Origin: Lagopus muta | Taxonomy: Eukaryota > Chordata > Aves > Galliformes > Phasianidae | NCBI RefSeq assembly: GCF_023343835.1 | Contig: NC_064447.1 | Location: forward strand, 13,951,501 to 14,015,500 | Reading direction: 5' to 3' | DNA: 64,000 nucleotides | In this document: one piece after another, positions 45,231 through 59,083 of the stretch | Numbering within the stretch: position 1 is the first letter of the stretch | Layout: the number at the start of each line of letters is the position of its first letter | Position numbers and translations under genes: made by a program | Notes under the pieces: generated by a model | The model's input: only the letters and a program-made list of their open reading frames with translations | Told to the model about the DNA's origin: nothing | The model's database searches: none

Positions 45231-48200
45231 TGTTCATTATCTAATATGAAAAGAAAGAGCTAAGTATGATTAGTGTTAATGAGAGGCCATTTCATTGCAG
45301 CTGATGCCAGCTATCAATCCCAGCGCGTGCCAGACAAGAGTGCTCTTCTGGAGATCATCTTTCCAATGTGCTCAAAGTCAGCTGCCATCATCCATCCTTA
45401 CACAGCCCTACAGCTGCCTGGAGTGAGGCTGAGGAAAAACCTCACGTACCTCACCACATCACGAATGGAAATTAACTTTTGGGATCATCATTCAGGCAGA
45501 GCATCCACCAGCAATTGACAGCCCCGAACCGTTCACAGGAAGATGTACTCTATAACTTCCAGCACTGAGGACAAATCATCAGGCTGAGCTAAAGCCGACT
45601 GACAGCAGTGGAAAGATTTGCAATGTTTTAAAAGGTGTCTGACTCAAACTGTAGGTCTCTGCATACAGGTTAATGCCACAATTTTAAATCATCATATTTA
45701 TATATCTTCTATATTTGATACCACTCACTTGTATAATTGCTCTGAGTGCGTATGAGTACGGTGCTGGAACACAGACTAGGGACTGCAGCACCAAATACAT
45801 GAGAAGAGCTACAGAAAGGCAGGGCTCCCACTGCTTCAGCCTCTCATCCCAGCCCAACACACCAGAGAGTTCACTGTCCTTGCTGTGCGATTACACAGCT
45901 TTAGGACAACTCACTGTCCCTAGCAAACTGGAGAGGTGCTCAGCCAAGGATACTGAGGGTGCAGGCTGAGAGAATTGCACTAACTCCACATGGAAGAGAG
46001 CTGTAGGCCAGCTGCAACATGCTCATGGTGCTCCCCATTCATTCATCCATCCATCCCCTGATTTCCCCCACTCACCCCTTTCTCTTCAGAGAGCAGCCAG
46101 GATCACTTGGAAATGGGATTCAAATACCAATTGCTTTAAAAGAAATGCAGATTGAAAAACAAAAAGCATGGAAAAATGCCAGCTCTAATGCCATTCACCA
46201 CTCCAGAATTACCAGCTACTCAACAGGAAGCTTACAAAGAGAGAGCTGGTTAAAATGGCAACTGGTATATACTGAACAGGAGTTGCCACCCATTAACAGC
46301 TTTTAATGAGAAAGTAACATTTGTTACAAGTTTCTAGACTTGACCTTGTCAACATCAGACTGAAGGAAGAGGATAAAACAGGAATAGCTGCTGGCATCAG
46401 GAGCTGATTGTCAGCTGAATTCAGCATCAGAAGGGCTCGCAGTCAATCTGCTCCATGCTCTTAGCAGGATGTGCTTACATATCTAGGGACAGGACATGTC
46501 ATTTTCAGAGAGGAAGAAAGCAAGGAGAGATACCACACAAATGGCAAGCAGAAGACAATATCAGCATAGACAAGAAGGGACAAATCCTGCCTTTCCAGCC
46601 ATGGCTATGGGATAGGAAAGGAGAATGGAAGGCTCAGCTGCAGCACACCTTGATCAGGGACACCCACCAATTCTGGGACTGCAAAGAAGTCATCTGTGGA
46701 AGAGTGAGCTCCCCCAGGCACTGAAAAACCAGCACATGAATGCTCCATAAGGCTGAGCTGAGTGCTGCCAGCCTCAAGACACACACTGTGTTTCAGGATG
46801 CCCTGGTAGCAGGTGTATTCCTCACACATACAGCACAACCACCTCGCTCACATCTTGGGACCTACCGCAATGTCCCCTGTCAGATGGAAATGCCTGGTGC
46901 CCCCTGAAATCCCAGAGAAGATGCTCAAGAGAGATAGCTCTGGGATGCTGCTGCAGGTAATCACCATCATGGTGTTCCAGCAGACCACACCATCCTTCAA
47001 TGGATTGTGGCCAGGTACAGTACAGAAGAAGGGGGTTTGTCTCTCTGAAGACCAGTTTGACTTGATGATCCACTGCAGTCAGGCAGCTGGGGTTTGGGTC
47101 ACTCAGTAGCCCCCTGGTGCTTCAAACAGCATTTCCAGCCATTAAGCATCGGTGATTGAGGGCCTTGATATGTCAGTGACTCAGTGAGGAATTGATTAGG
47201 AATGCAAACTCAAATTACCACATTTTTACAGAACAGTGAATTTTTAGCTTTACAGTTTGCCATGTAGCTTGCTAGACATCCATGCAATAAGAACAAGATT
47301 GTTCTGGCAGCTTGAGCTGCCAAATACTACCCAAAATTGCTGTCACAGCAGGAGCAAATTGTTTGATAGCAAGTGATGCAGCAGTGGCTTTGGATGCAGA
47401 TCTAGGAGCATATGCTGCTTTTACACCAGTTCTCCTAGCATCCCACGGTAGCAGGGCTTGGAATTCAGCACCCCAAACAAGAGGAGTAGGAGCTAGCAGT
47501 GTGATTGTTCCTCCAGGTACAAAATCACCACTGCAGAGGTACACCCTGCTGTCAGGAGACCTTGCATAGGAGAGTCACCTCCTCAAAGGACTACAGCCAA
47601 AACCTGTTCTCCAGTAGTGTAGGTGCAGGAATCTAGGGACGTAAGCACAGCCTGTGCAAGGAGGACCAGCCTTTATTGTGCCAATTAATGAATGAGAATT
47701 TAAACAAAGCTTACATATTCTGAAGAGTATAAGCACTTCTTCGGGACTGAGAGCAACAAACTGAGAAGTAATTGCAATCAGTATCTTTGTTTATATTAAT
47801 TGAGAAATGCATGGCTGTTTCTATGGAACAGAAAGAGGCCTCTGCAAAGACTCAGTGTCCCAAAGATTCCGGACGTGACTTTCCAGGTGCTATTCCAACA
47901 CGGGGTAAGGCTGCTGCTGATCCAGATCCAGCAGTTTAATATCATGAAAAGCCAAAAGGATGGAAAGGATATTTAAAAATGGGGATAGGACAGAAAGGAG
48001 AAGCATAACTGCGTCTGAGACTTCAAAAGAAGCATTGTCCCAAAACAGAACATAAATTGCACAAAAACTGGCTAAAAAGAAAGAGCAGAGAGTGAGAACT
48101 GGGAGCTCTTTGGGGAAAAAAACAATCCATTAGATGGTCTAAAGCCACAATTGCACAATTAAGAAGAGCAAGTTTGTCTAAAAGCACAGTCATATTTGGT

Positions 48201-49899
48201 GCAAAGCGAAGAAGGCAATTAGGAACAAAAAGTCAATACAAAATAACTGGGGAAAAAAGAGGAAACTGATAGAAATTACTGTAAACAAGGTTAGGAAAGA
48301 TGGAATATTTATTAAGAAAGCTGAAGACAGAAAAAGCTATTGCAAGCCTGGCTAAGGGCAGAGAATTTGAATGGACTGGGAGGACCATGGCAGCACAGCA
48401 GCTACACAGCTGGCAAGGGTTTCTATGGAAAAGGAAAAACTGTTTGATACATATTGCCATTCTGTATATGAAAAGGGCAGTGAAGAAAATTAAATGCCTT
48501 CCCATCCTCAAGTAACTACGGGAGGATGTTAAAGATCCAGGAATAAACATTTTAAGGCAGTTGGTGGGAGCCCGCACAGAACTGGAGCAGTCAGCCAAGG
48601 TCTTTTAATTTTTAATAAACCCCGATATATCAGAGAAATTCATTCATTTTCTCCAAGTTCATTTAAAGCCAAATTTGTAGCAATATATCTAGGAACAAGA
48701 GGTGTTCCTAGGCACAGCTACAGAATAAGGAATGATGTATAAACGAGTAAACAACAAATAGCAAGGTAAATTTACTTCCACTTGCAGCATTTTTGAGACC
48801 AATGGGGAAACATTCTATAATCCCCTGTCACACTGGGGCTGCTAAGCCTCTGGGCAGCACTGCATTTTGACTGTTCAGAAGACCTTGGCAGGGCAGTACT
48901 GGAGGCAATAACCTTAATTCTCTCAAGGGAGCCCGAAGTTTCCTTCTGGCTTTGTGTTTGCAGAGCAGGGAGCTCTGGCCCCTTTCATAGCAATGCTATT
49001 ACAAATGCCACATCAGGAACTGAGGGGAGGAGAGTGACAGGCGTCCATTAGAAGATGATGAGCCACAAGTCTGTCTGCACACCTCTGTCAGACTCAGCCT
49101 GAGAATGTGGCTGGAGGCAGATACAGATATTGGAAAACAAATCAAGGGATTCCTGTCGCAGAAATACCAGTTTACTATCTCCTACCCATACAGCAGACTG
49201 ACATGCAAACAAGGCTTTCCTGTGTGCACGCACAGCAGCATGCTGTTCATTTATTCCTGCCCTGGCGTGGGGTCCTCAGCCTTCAAGAAGGTCCCTGCCT
49301 CCTGGAGCTGCAATCTGCTTCTCACCAACGCCAGGCCATAACATTGCCCCTTCTTACAGCTGTGTCACGTTGAAGCAACTGCTTTGAGTCTTACAGAAAG
49401 TCACCCTAGACATCAGCAATAAAAATCTCCTGAGCTACACAGGCTTAGCAAAGTGCAGAATTGGTTACAGGAAGGAAAGACCTCAGTCGTTTGCCCTTAT
49501 AAATGGGAAAACCACCAGGCATGGATGAGTTTCTCAGGTTAGCACATAAGCACTTCATTAAGCAAGGAGGATACAAATTTGATGGCACAATGATGGAGTG
49601 CAAAGCAGCACTGCCGAGTCTCAGAGCGCCTGGGATGAAACAATGAAAGGCAAGGAGAACACACACCCATTGTGCATTGAAAATGGTATTTCATGTTTCA
49701 TTATTTACAGTAAAACTTCCTCACATCCTGACAAATCTGCAGGGTATTTCTAAGCACGGTTTTTTGCATGAGCTGGCAATGTTCTGCCATATTAACATTG
49801 ATGCAATTATCCTTACATGTACACCTCCCCAACCAGCTCGGTCCAAGGATGAAAGGCACGGCAGCATTCAAGTGCTCTACCTCGTAAGATAAAAGTTCT
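45231..49899. other. Intergenic tract, no gene recognised
   Basis: No supported gene. A short CATC/CATT-type run is at 46034-46060. The stretch 47272-47569 is open on both strands without resemblance to a known protein. Confidence 0.6.
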
Positions 49900-50400
49900 C
49901 AGAAAATGCAATCACTCTCCATCTAAGCTGCATCTTCTGGATATATTTACACTCCCAAGAGGGGTTAAAACAACATTTTTAGCAGCTGCCTCAAAACCCA
50001 GATCAAATCTCTGTGAGATGGTACATTGATTTGCATATCATTAAGCGTGACCCTTCCTCCCCACCGCAGTTTCGTTGCACGCTTTTGTTCCTGAGTGAAG
50101 GTTGCCATCAGTCTCACGTGTGATGCCGTCCCCTGCGGCCCAGCAGAAGTGAGGCCATGCCATGCTAATGAGTCCCACGGAGACAGCCATGGAGCTGCAG
50201 TTGTCATCGCAGCCCCGGCAGAAGGGGAGAGCATTAAAATGCTTCTGGCAACTTTTCAGAGCTGCTAAAATTGAGTCAGCTGTTGAGCGCTTACGCAAAG
50301 CTAACATTGAACTGGACAATTTCTGGCCCAACACATTACATGTTGATTTCATGAGTCTTGCAGTGCACGGAGTCTGATAAAACAACGTGATGGGCCAAGT
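49900..50400. promoter_or_regulatory. Candidate enhancer-like element (unproven)
   Basis: Unique sequence with a perfect octamer ATTTGCAT (50029-50036) followed by TCATTAA, a TGCTAATGAG block near 50163 and an AP-1/Maf-like TGAGTCAGC near 50273. Motif clustering alone is weak evidence. Confidence 0.3.
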
Positions 50401-53339
50401 CTGAGGCGGTCGCTAAATAGGGCACTGGGTGCTCTGCCTGCCGCCTCTGCCCTCCCACCCTTTTAAAAATTGCTCCTGTAATATTTAACTATAAGAGTCA
50501 GATAAGCCTAAATAATGTCTGGCACCAACCCTCAAGTGTCAGGCTGGGGCTTGGGGGCAGGTAGTTCACAGAACATTCACCCTTCAGGGATGATGCTCTG
50601 TACAAGGACACACATCAGCAGAGGGTTTCAACTACAAGCCAGGAGCATTTTCTCCTCCTTTTAGCAAAGAGCAACGAAGAGAGAACACAAAGGGCTGACA
50701 GGCTGCAAGTGCTTCACCAACATGTGAATGAAACCAGGGCTCACACTGGAGCAGAGGACAAGGCTGCTGCTGCAAGCTCTGCAGGGAGCAAGCTCACCAC
50801 GATGCTGCTGGGGTGCCAGGTAGCATTTCCAGAAGCAGTAAAAGCTTCATGGTAAGCAAGAACGAGAGAAGCTGTCATACACATCAAAAACCAGTTTCCA
50901 GTCTCATTTGGGGGAAATCCAAAGTATTTCCCTGGTAGAGGCCATCATACTACTCCAGTCTATGGCTGTACTGCTATTGGTTCTTTTCCTGTTGTAGTAT
51001 TACCAGATGCTCCAGCAGTGACGTGGGCCCCAATTTGCTGGCACAAAAGGTCATGCAGTGATTGAAAACTGATTTTTCCGTGCACAAACACAGCCCCAGA
51101 CACAGGGCCTCCTGCCCACCAGCACTCTGATGCCCTTCCACACAAGAGTTAGACCAGAAAGGCCAATTCATAGCAGTTACACACCACACACAGCTGTTGC
51201 ACAGCTGAATGCAGCTCAGGACACCTGAGGACAGCCTTGCACCACAGCAGGGCAAGCAAAGTGCTCCTGTCACTGACAGCCCAGCTTCATCTGGGCAGCA
51301 CCATTTGCTACAGTTAGAGATGGGTAGGTACAAACTTCATACACATACATCTCAGCACTACAGACTAAACCTTCCTTCGCTGCCTGTGTGCTGGAGCCCT
51401 GTCCTATGGACCCCTGCACATACCACCATGCTCCAGCTCCATCTCAGTGCTCAGCAGGACAGCTGCAGCCTGCTGCCTGACCTGGCCAGAGCTGCAATGC
51501 GAGTCAAAAGGCACCGAGTGGGAACTGTGCAGGCACAAGAATGACTCAGAGTTGAGAAAGCATACAGTTCATCCCCTTCAGCACTGCAGAGGATGTTATA
51601 AAATATTTAAAAGTATCTCTAGACGCCATTGAAGTGCCCAGCATAAGCCTTGATGGAAATAACCTCTCTGAGCACAGGAACAGACTTAGAAGATCTCTCC
51701 ATTTTCCCATCAAACCAGCACTTTCTGCAACGTTTTCTCATGCTATCACAAAACTCTTTACCTGATAAAAGCAACTATTAGCATAGGCCCCAACTTAGAA
51801 TCTCTACAAAGTCTGACATGTTTATAGTTCAAACAGAAAGTGAGCTTAGAAACAGAGATGGAGCACAGTGAATCATCCATCTGCACACAGCACTGACGTG
51901 CAAAGCTGAACTTCCCAGGTTGGAGCTTTGTGTTATCTTTTTTTCCAATCACTCTTTTAAAGGGAAAAAAATGAGGAGAAAATGAGAGAAAAATGTGATT
52001 CATTTTTACAAGAGTGAAGCAATAAAGCTCTCATAAAGTGTGGTCACCCCACACTCCAATTCAATAACAACAATAACACCTAACCTGCTGCTCCTGCTGC
52101 TGTGTTCTTGCTCTTCACATACTAAGCTCCTTGTTTTTAATCACAGTCTCCTATCCCATTTGTAAGACCATTGAAAATTGTATTTCCTCTTTTTTTTTTT
52201 ATTCTGATTGTTTGATCAAGTGAGAAGTATTCAGTGAGTCACTGATGGATCATCTCTTCCATATGCAAGAGGAGAGGAAGCTGCTGTGGGGAGCTCCATC
52301 CCCAGAGGGACCTGTCAGTTCTGCTTTGGGACACTGACTGCACAATTCACTATTTCCTATCATCCTCTCATTTGTGGTATGTAAAAGAGCAGCATTATAA
52401 GAACACAACTGCAGTACAACTCAAGGGTAATGTTGTTTTAGTTATACACAGTGCTGATAAATAACATCAGCGCATCAGCACACCAAGCTCCATCTTGCCT
52501 TACCTACACCTGAATCCTTGTTGCAATCCTGCTGCCAAAGAGAAGTCCCATCAATCAAGGGCTCTGACAGGGGTAGCTGCAGGGTGGCCCTTCCCATCAC
52601 AGTTGCCACAGACCACTTTCCCTGCAGGATTCAGCCCTGCCTTGTCCCAGAAGAGATGACAGGGACACAGAGGTGGCTCAGGGGGTCTCTTAGATCTGAG
52701 CATCTGCAGCACCTTCACACATCACGTCTGGAAGCCAGCCCTGGCAAACCCATAATGCTCCTTATCACCCCCAGCAAGTAGATACTCTTGCTGGAAAGCA
52801 AGCTACGTCAAGGCCAACTGCAGCAGCATCACTGAAACCAAACAAACTGGAACACTGAGGATCTATTGCCAGAATATGTTTCCTTCTTTCTCTATCCTCT
52901 CCTCCCCAGCATTTCACACAGAGATGCCACTTGGGTTTCCAGAGCTATTTAAGAAAGGATCCATCTGAAGTACTTCCAGGGATAACACTGAAGGTCCAAG
53001 GTACTACATCACTCCTCTGAAAAATTCCTTTCTCAGCATTTCTCAAGCTCACACAGCCTGGCATCACACAGTTTGTCAAAAGCACCGTGCAAAATACTAA
53101 TCCAGGAGCAGATTGACTTTGAGCAAACGCCTGGAGCAAAGGCAGCAGTTGTGGGAGTGAAAGCCAAGTGTCATGGTTAAAAAGCAGCTGTTCCTCAAGC
53201 CATGGGGCATCAGACAACCATGCTCTATTTGTGGTTTCTGGGCCACTGCACTTCTGCTTTAATTCCTTGTATGACTTCACTGTTTCATTTTTAAGCTCTC
53301 TAGATGCAGGTATTTGCAGCACGGAAGAAACATCTCAGC
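50401..53339. other. Intergenic tract, no gene recognised
   Basis: Mixed-composition unique DNA. I see no splice-bounded coding segment, RNA gene or clear transposon. A short T-run lies near 52190. Confidence 0.6.
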
Positions 53340-54080
53340 ATTGTGAAAGTTTCCAGTTACATCTTAATTTATGAGTATTAAATGTGAGCAATAAAGTTTG
53401 ACTACTGATAATAAATAACTTTGAGAAGTTAATTACCAGGTGTTTCTTATCAGCTTTATTTCTGTTGAGACTGTTGAGACAGTCCAGCCCTGAGAATTCA
53501 GCAGTGCACATTCTCCTCTGCCTAAACCAGTGTAGCTAAAACAGTGGTGTTGCAGGTTTGTTCATTGCTGTCATTTTGTTGGTTTTTTTAAATTAACTTC
53601 AGCTAATCAATTTCTTACATAACTGATATTTATGCACTTTTCAGCCGCCTCTGGTTCTGTGTATCCTGTGATCAATTCTGCACAATCCTGGAGAGATTTC
53701 CCCCCCACTGCCACCACCTGTCCCCTCCAATTACTGTCAATTGCAGTGAAAATCTTTGTGATATTGAAGCTATATTAAGACATAAGTACATTTGCTTAGA
53801 AAGACAGATTTTATTTCCACAGGAAAAGCTGTCATTTCAAAAACATTTTTTCTCTTAATATTTTCTTTTAAACTACAAAATAAAAATTAATTGCCTGCAG
53901 AATGCCAATAAAATGGATTTGCTACTTGTGAGAAATACTTGATTTCAAAAATGCCAAAGCTTCATAAAATGAAGAGTTACAATTACAATATGCAATTAAA
54001 ATATAATTTGGGGTAAAAATCAAGAAAACAAAGACTACTTGTTCTACGTTATCCTTATTGAGCTTCTTGGTCCCATATAC
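53340..54080. other. Candidate conserved non-coding element (unproven)
   Basis: AT-rich, non-repetitive stretch with several TAAT/ATTA cores and a GATCAATT-type motif, interrupted by a C-rich patch near 53700. No CR1 homology was seen. Confidence 0.25.
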
Positions 54081-54368
54081 GTATATTTTGATTAATAACT
54101 AATCACCAGCCCATAGACTGTATTTCATAGAAAAAGGCCTCCCACTCCAACATTTACAACCAGCAGATGAGAATTTGCCCTTTCAAGTGCTATGCTCTTT
54201 GTATCTGGTGTAATTCCCACCGAAAGAAATAGGAGGCATTACTTTCCAAACAACCCACGTGTTTACACTGACAGAACCAGAACAGGAAAAGAGGCTGTTT
54301 GGAGTCTGCTGAAGTAGTCTGTAAAATATTTAAATGTATTTAATGGGTCTGTGATGAAATAGTTGCTA

Positions 54369-54423
54369 TAGAATCTATAGTATATATATATATATTCTAT
54401 ATAGAATATATAGAATCTGCTAT
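54369..54423. repeat. AT-rich palindromic microsatellite at a CR1 3' tail
   Basis: Repeated CTATAGAAT / TATATA units lie immediately 3' (on minus) of a CR1 end. They look like a decayed version of the CR1 terminal ATTCTATG-type tandem repeat. Confidence 0.6.
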
Positions 54424-54520
54424 AGAACTGCTCAGGTTGGAAAAGGCCACCAGACCAAGCACCACCTAACCACACTGCCCTACCTGTAACAGCCCTCCAC
54501 TAAGCCACGTCCATCTAAGA
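54424..54520 (-). repeat. CR1 LINE 3' end fragment
   Basis: 'ctcaggttggaaaaggccac' and 'cagccctccactaagccacg' are the reverse complement of the CR1 3' terminal region. It shares the 'tgctcaggttggaaaa' start with the copy at 62820. Confidence 0.75.
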
Positions 54521-55859
54521 AGTCTCATTCAGTTCACAGTCCCCTGCAACATCTATAGGTGCTCCAAGCACTTGAATACATATCCCCTCCTGCACGACTC
54601 CTATGAAATATGAACAGAAGCATGATGAAGCAATCTGCAGGTAAACTTCGAGCTCTTCCAGCTAGCATTTGAACTAATTCCTGATCAGTGGAGTCAGTTC
54701 TTTGAGGTCAAAGCTGGCAAGTCGCTAGATGTTATCTGAGGGATGCACACTGCACTGTTTTCACTTATAAGAACTTTTCCAAACGCCAGTCATCTAGGAA
54801 GCAAAATCGACTAGAAATCCTGCACATTGCATTGTGCAGCACCTGTTTTCCTAATCATGATTTACTTGCATAAGTAGTAAGTGATCATTAATATTTCACC
54901 CACTGCATAATGCTATCTGGATTTTCAACAGATTTTAACACCCAGAAGTTTCAGTTGAATGAATTCCTGTTGAGATTTATTGTTTCCCTAAGAAATTAAA
55001 GTAATTAAAGAAAATGAGAAAACTTGTAAAAAATAGCTGATTGAGGAGCTGGTTCCCAGCACAATGAATTGCCCGATTAAAATATTATCATGCACAAGAC
55101 AAGGGAAATCAGTTCACGCCAGCCTACAGAGATGCATTTCTCTTTCATAGACACTCCTGCTGAGAAGAAGAGGCTGCTGCCATCCCTGATGCGACACGAG
55201 CAACATGCATCTCTTTTAAAAACACTGCATGTAGGGAAGTCTTGTTCTCACACACAGATCCCTACCCATCTATCCCTAGTTAATATTTTGGCTGTACCCA
55301 TTTTGTGTCAACAGCTTCTTCCTACTGCATAAGCCCCAAATCCCAGGTATTATTTTCTGTCATCATTTCCTAAGGGCCCTACAATTAACCCATTTTTCCA
55401 TATAGGAGCTGTAGACAACAGGTTACTTTAGAAACAATTGCTTGCTGCACAAATAAAGAGAATATGAAATCTCTTGGCTTGCTTGCTGACACCAGGAGAC
55501 ATGCATCTAACTGAAGGCGCTGGGTTCTGTCCCTTTCTTCCAGGAATCAGAACAATTACAGGAGGAATTCAGAGCTCAGAATCAGCACTCAAACATTTCT
55601 TACTGTCTTCCAAACGTTCACACACTGATCAGACTCTAAACGCTCATGTTTCACACAGAGGTGTTTCAAACACTTGTCACTCAATTTAAGCTTCCTTTTA
55701 AAGCTGAAAAAAAATCTTTCATTAGGAAAATGGAGGTGGGACATAAATAACATCTGTCACTTACTGCCTGCTTTTCAATTAATTCTTTTTTTTTTTTTTC
55801 CCTCCTTCTTGTCTCAGTCAGATCTTACCTATGTACAGAGCAAGAAGCAGTGCAGGGCA

Positions 55860-55915
55860 GGTGAGTCAGATCACACAGCTATTCTGCAGTGCATGGCAGA
55901 GTGGGAAATCAGGGC
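55860..55915 (+). repeat. Possible MIR/CORE-SINE-like fragment
   Basis: 'gatcacacagctattctgca' then 'tggcagagtgggaaatcagg' resembles the MIR core (tcacacagctagtaagtggcagagc...ggat). Weak, by-eye similarity. Confidence 0.3.
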
Positions 55916-56127
55916 CATTTTTCTACCATGTCATGCAATTAGCTGCTTTCAAGACCTCCCAGTTCTTTCTTCCATACCCAAGTAAGGTTACAGCTGCTAC
56001 CATGTCTCATGTACTCAATGAACTTTTCCATCTCCCAGAACCACTTAGCACTCTTGATAAGTGTTTCAAAGAATACTTTCAAAAGAAAAGTATTAGCTGC
56101 ATTACCCAGAAGAAAAATTAAGTTGTT

Positions 56128-56151
56128 AAAAAAAAAAAAAAAAAAAAAAAA
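56128..56151 (+). repeat. Poly(A) tract, A24
   Basis: An uninterrupted run of 24 A. It could be a retroposition tail or a simple slippage tract; no target-site duplication was seen. Confidence 0.9.
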
Positions 56152-59063
56152 GATCACCCCACCACATTCAAAGAGTGCAGGATGTTCAGATGCAGCAAGT
56201 TGTTCAAGTCTCATTATGGAAGGAAACCATTCAGTAAGTCATCTTAGCACCAAACGTTAAGTGCTACAGCAGTCAGGGTTCAGATTTGCTCTGGCCTAGA
56301 ATGACTTCTTATAGGTAGCTGCCCTATTACACAGCATCATGCAGTCTCCATTGCCTTCCTGGCTGCCAATTAATGCTTGTTCTTACAGGTGCTCTGACCA
56401 GAGAAGAACAGACCCAGCACAGCTTTGTTCCTCTTGTTTCTGGCTGTTCATGTGCAGAGCAGCACGCAGTTTGAAGTGCCCAACTTGTGCTGCTGGAAGC
56501 ATTGCTTCCTGCACCAGTGCAGCAAGTGCTGGTCAAGGAGCTATGGGGACCTGGGGCAGCCAGGGCCTTTCTGCCCCTGCTGGTGCCTCTCCCAAGCAAT
56601 CCTCACCTGGGTTATTCACTGGACTTTGCTAAGCCCAGGCACACCTTCATGCTAAAGTCCTTGTGAATTTCAGAACAGCTCTGAACTGAACTCTTCCACT
56701 GTTTTGTCCACATCAGTAGGAAATCTAAGAAGAGAAGAACCAGGATGTGCACAGACTGTAATTATAAGTAATCTGCAAAACATTTATCTTGTGAACAATG
56801 AGTAGAAAACAATGGACACTCAAAGAAGAGAACTCTTCTGCAGACGAATAAAGAACAAAAAAAAAAAAAAAACAACCAAAAAAACAAAAACTCTAGGATT
56901 TCTGCTCATTACAGATCTCTAGAAATAAGATCCAACAGGAAAGAAAAAAGACATTGCACTGCAACACAGCAGAGACCTTCATATGTGGAAGAGCTTGCGA
57001 ATGATAACAGGAAACATCAGCTGTCTTGGGCTCCCAGCACAAAGCCAGGCACTGCCACAACACACCTCAAGCCCAAGTCACATCTTCCATGTAAAAAGAT
57101 CACCAGTCCTTCAGCACCCAGAATTTCCAATTATCACCTCGCATCCTGGTACGCAGTGATGTGACACAAGGAAATGGCCAGCCCCTCTATCCTGACGTGA
57201 TACGAGAAAGTTATTCTCACTTCTGATGCCTGCAGACCTGCTGGGCTAATGGGTGCAGCATGAGGATTATCCTCACGCCAGCCAAGAAGTCAACATCTCA
57301 GCTGCTACATGAAGCTCTGCCAAGGACTCCATCCAATCTCCTGCAGTAGCTCATGAATATGCAGCAGCCAAATCTCTTTTCCCTTTGACATTATGAGGCA
57401 ATAGCAAAAGAAAACAAGGCTTTGCTCTTGTCATAACACTCCTCAGAGGAAAATATAATGAAGCTGGAGATGTCCTTGACAGGGTTGAAAAGTTCATGAA
57501 ATTTCATGCGTATTACAGTTTTGTTTCTACTAAATGAGGGGGAAAAAAAGATCCAGTTTCTACTAAAAATGAAAAATATTCTAGTGTGATATATACAGAC
57601 ACACACAGAAGAGAAATGATCTTATGGCAAAGGCAGCAGGCTGCATCTGCAGAAAGCAAAATTCATCCCCTGCCCTGTAAAACACTACGTCTATCATACA
57701 GGTCTGATCCAGAAGCTTCTGATTACAGCAGGAGCTGACACCAGAAAGGAGCACAGCCTTATATTTCATCACTGTTCTTCTCCTTGCCTTGGCACAAGCC
57801 TTTTTATTAGGAGGAAATAAAAGTATTAAAATATTTTTTTAAATAAAATTGTGCTCTTTTTTTCCTGAGTGGTTATAAGTAGCTGATGAGATCATTCTCC
57901 CTTGCTAACTGGTTTTTAAAAATCTAATTACGATGAGCCCTCAGTAACTCACAGAACATGCAGGATACCCATTACGAATTACTCACTATTTGCAAACTTC
58001 AGCACAGCAGCTATCTTTCTGTCTCTCATACACACAAAGCACTGGAAAATGTATTCACTTCATGCAGACTGTCAACCGTAATTTATGGTTTCTTCAGTTA
58101 TTTGCAGTGCGATAACACTTTGTTACACAAACCAAGGTATCACATTGCATTTTGGAGGAATAATGAAATCTTAACGCAGGTAATTTTGTCAGACGTTTGT
58201 GCTGGAAAGGCGCCGTTCACAGGTAGAAGACAGAACTGTGTGATTATCAAAGAGCTCCTGGGTGGGAAGCACGTCGCTTACCTGCAAACAAGAGCTCCGG
58301 GAGCAAAGGCAGAGCTGAGCACCAGCCATGGGCTCAGACCCTGGTGGGAGTTCTGTTCTGCACACATCTTGTGAAAGAAATAACTCTAAGTATTGCAGTA
58401 ATGAGCGAGCTGAGGGTGCTGGGCCTCGATGTGCTCTGCAGCTTCACTGCTCCCGAGAGCTGCTCCTACTGCTACCAGGGGCAGTGGGCATTCCCCTGCA
58501 CAGACCCCCACCAGAACACCGCTCACAAGCACAGGACAAAGAGAGGTTTGCTCCTCTGTTACAGGAATTTGTGTCTGTTTCAGCTGTTCTGCAGCTGTCA
58601 CACATTCAATTGAAGGTGTTTCTTTTACACCTCTAACCACCCAACCTGGCTGATCTTGCAAGGGTCAATACATAAACATGGAAGGCACACGAAATGGCAG
58701 AACTGCATTGCCTTTGTTCTCCAAGTCTTGGTGTGCAGGAAGCAAAGAGAGCCTGAGGAACTCACACTGCCCAAGCCCATTAACTGCAGTCACCAGCAGC
58801 TCAGCAAGAAAAGACTTCACTAAAAGTTATGGCACAGGAGAATCATCATTGGCCTCCTTGGAATAAGAGCAGGCAGGTTCACATCCATAATACAGGAACA
58901 AAAATAATAGACCAAACAGAAACAAAGTTACAGCTGATTTACTGACAAAAGTACTGCATCAACAACAGGACGGGTTTGATTCCTGTGCTTTTTACTTCAG
59001 TACATTCCAAGATGCAGACAGTTGCTCTGGAAAACACATGGTTGGATTTTAACTTTTGCCAGC

Positions 59064-59083
59064 TAAATAAATAAATAAATAAA
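59064..59083 (+). repeat. (AAAT)n microsatellite
   Basis: Five tandem TAAA/AAAT units, perfect. Confidence 0.9.
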
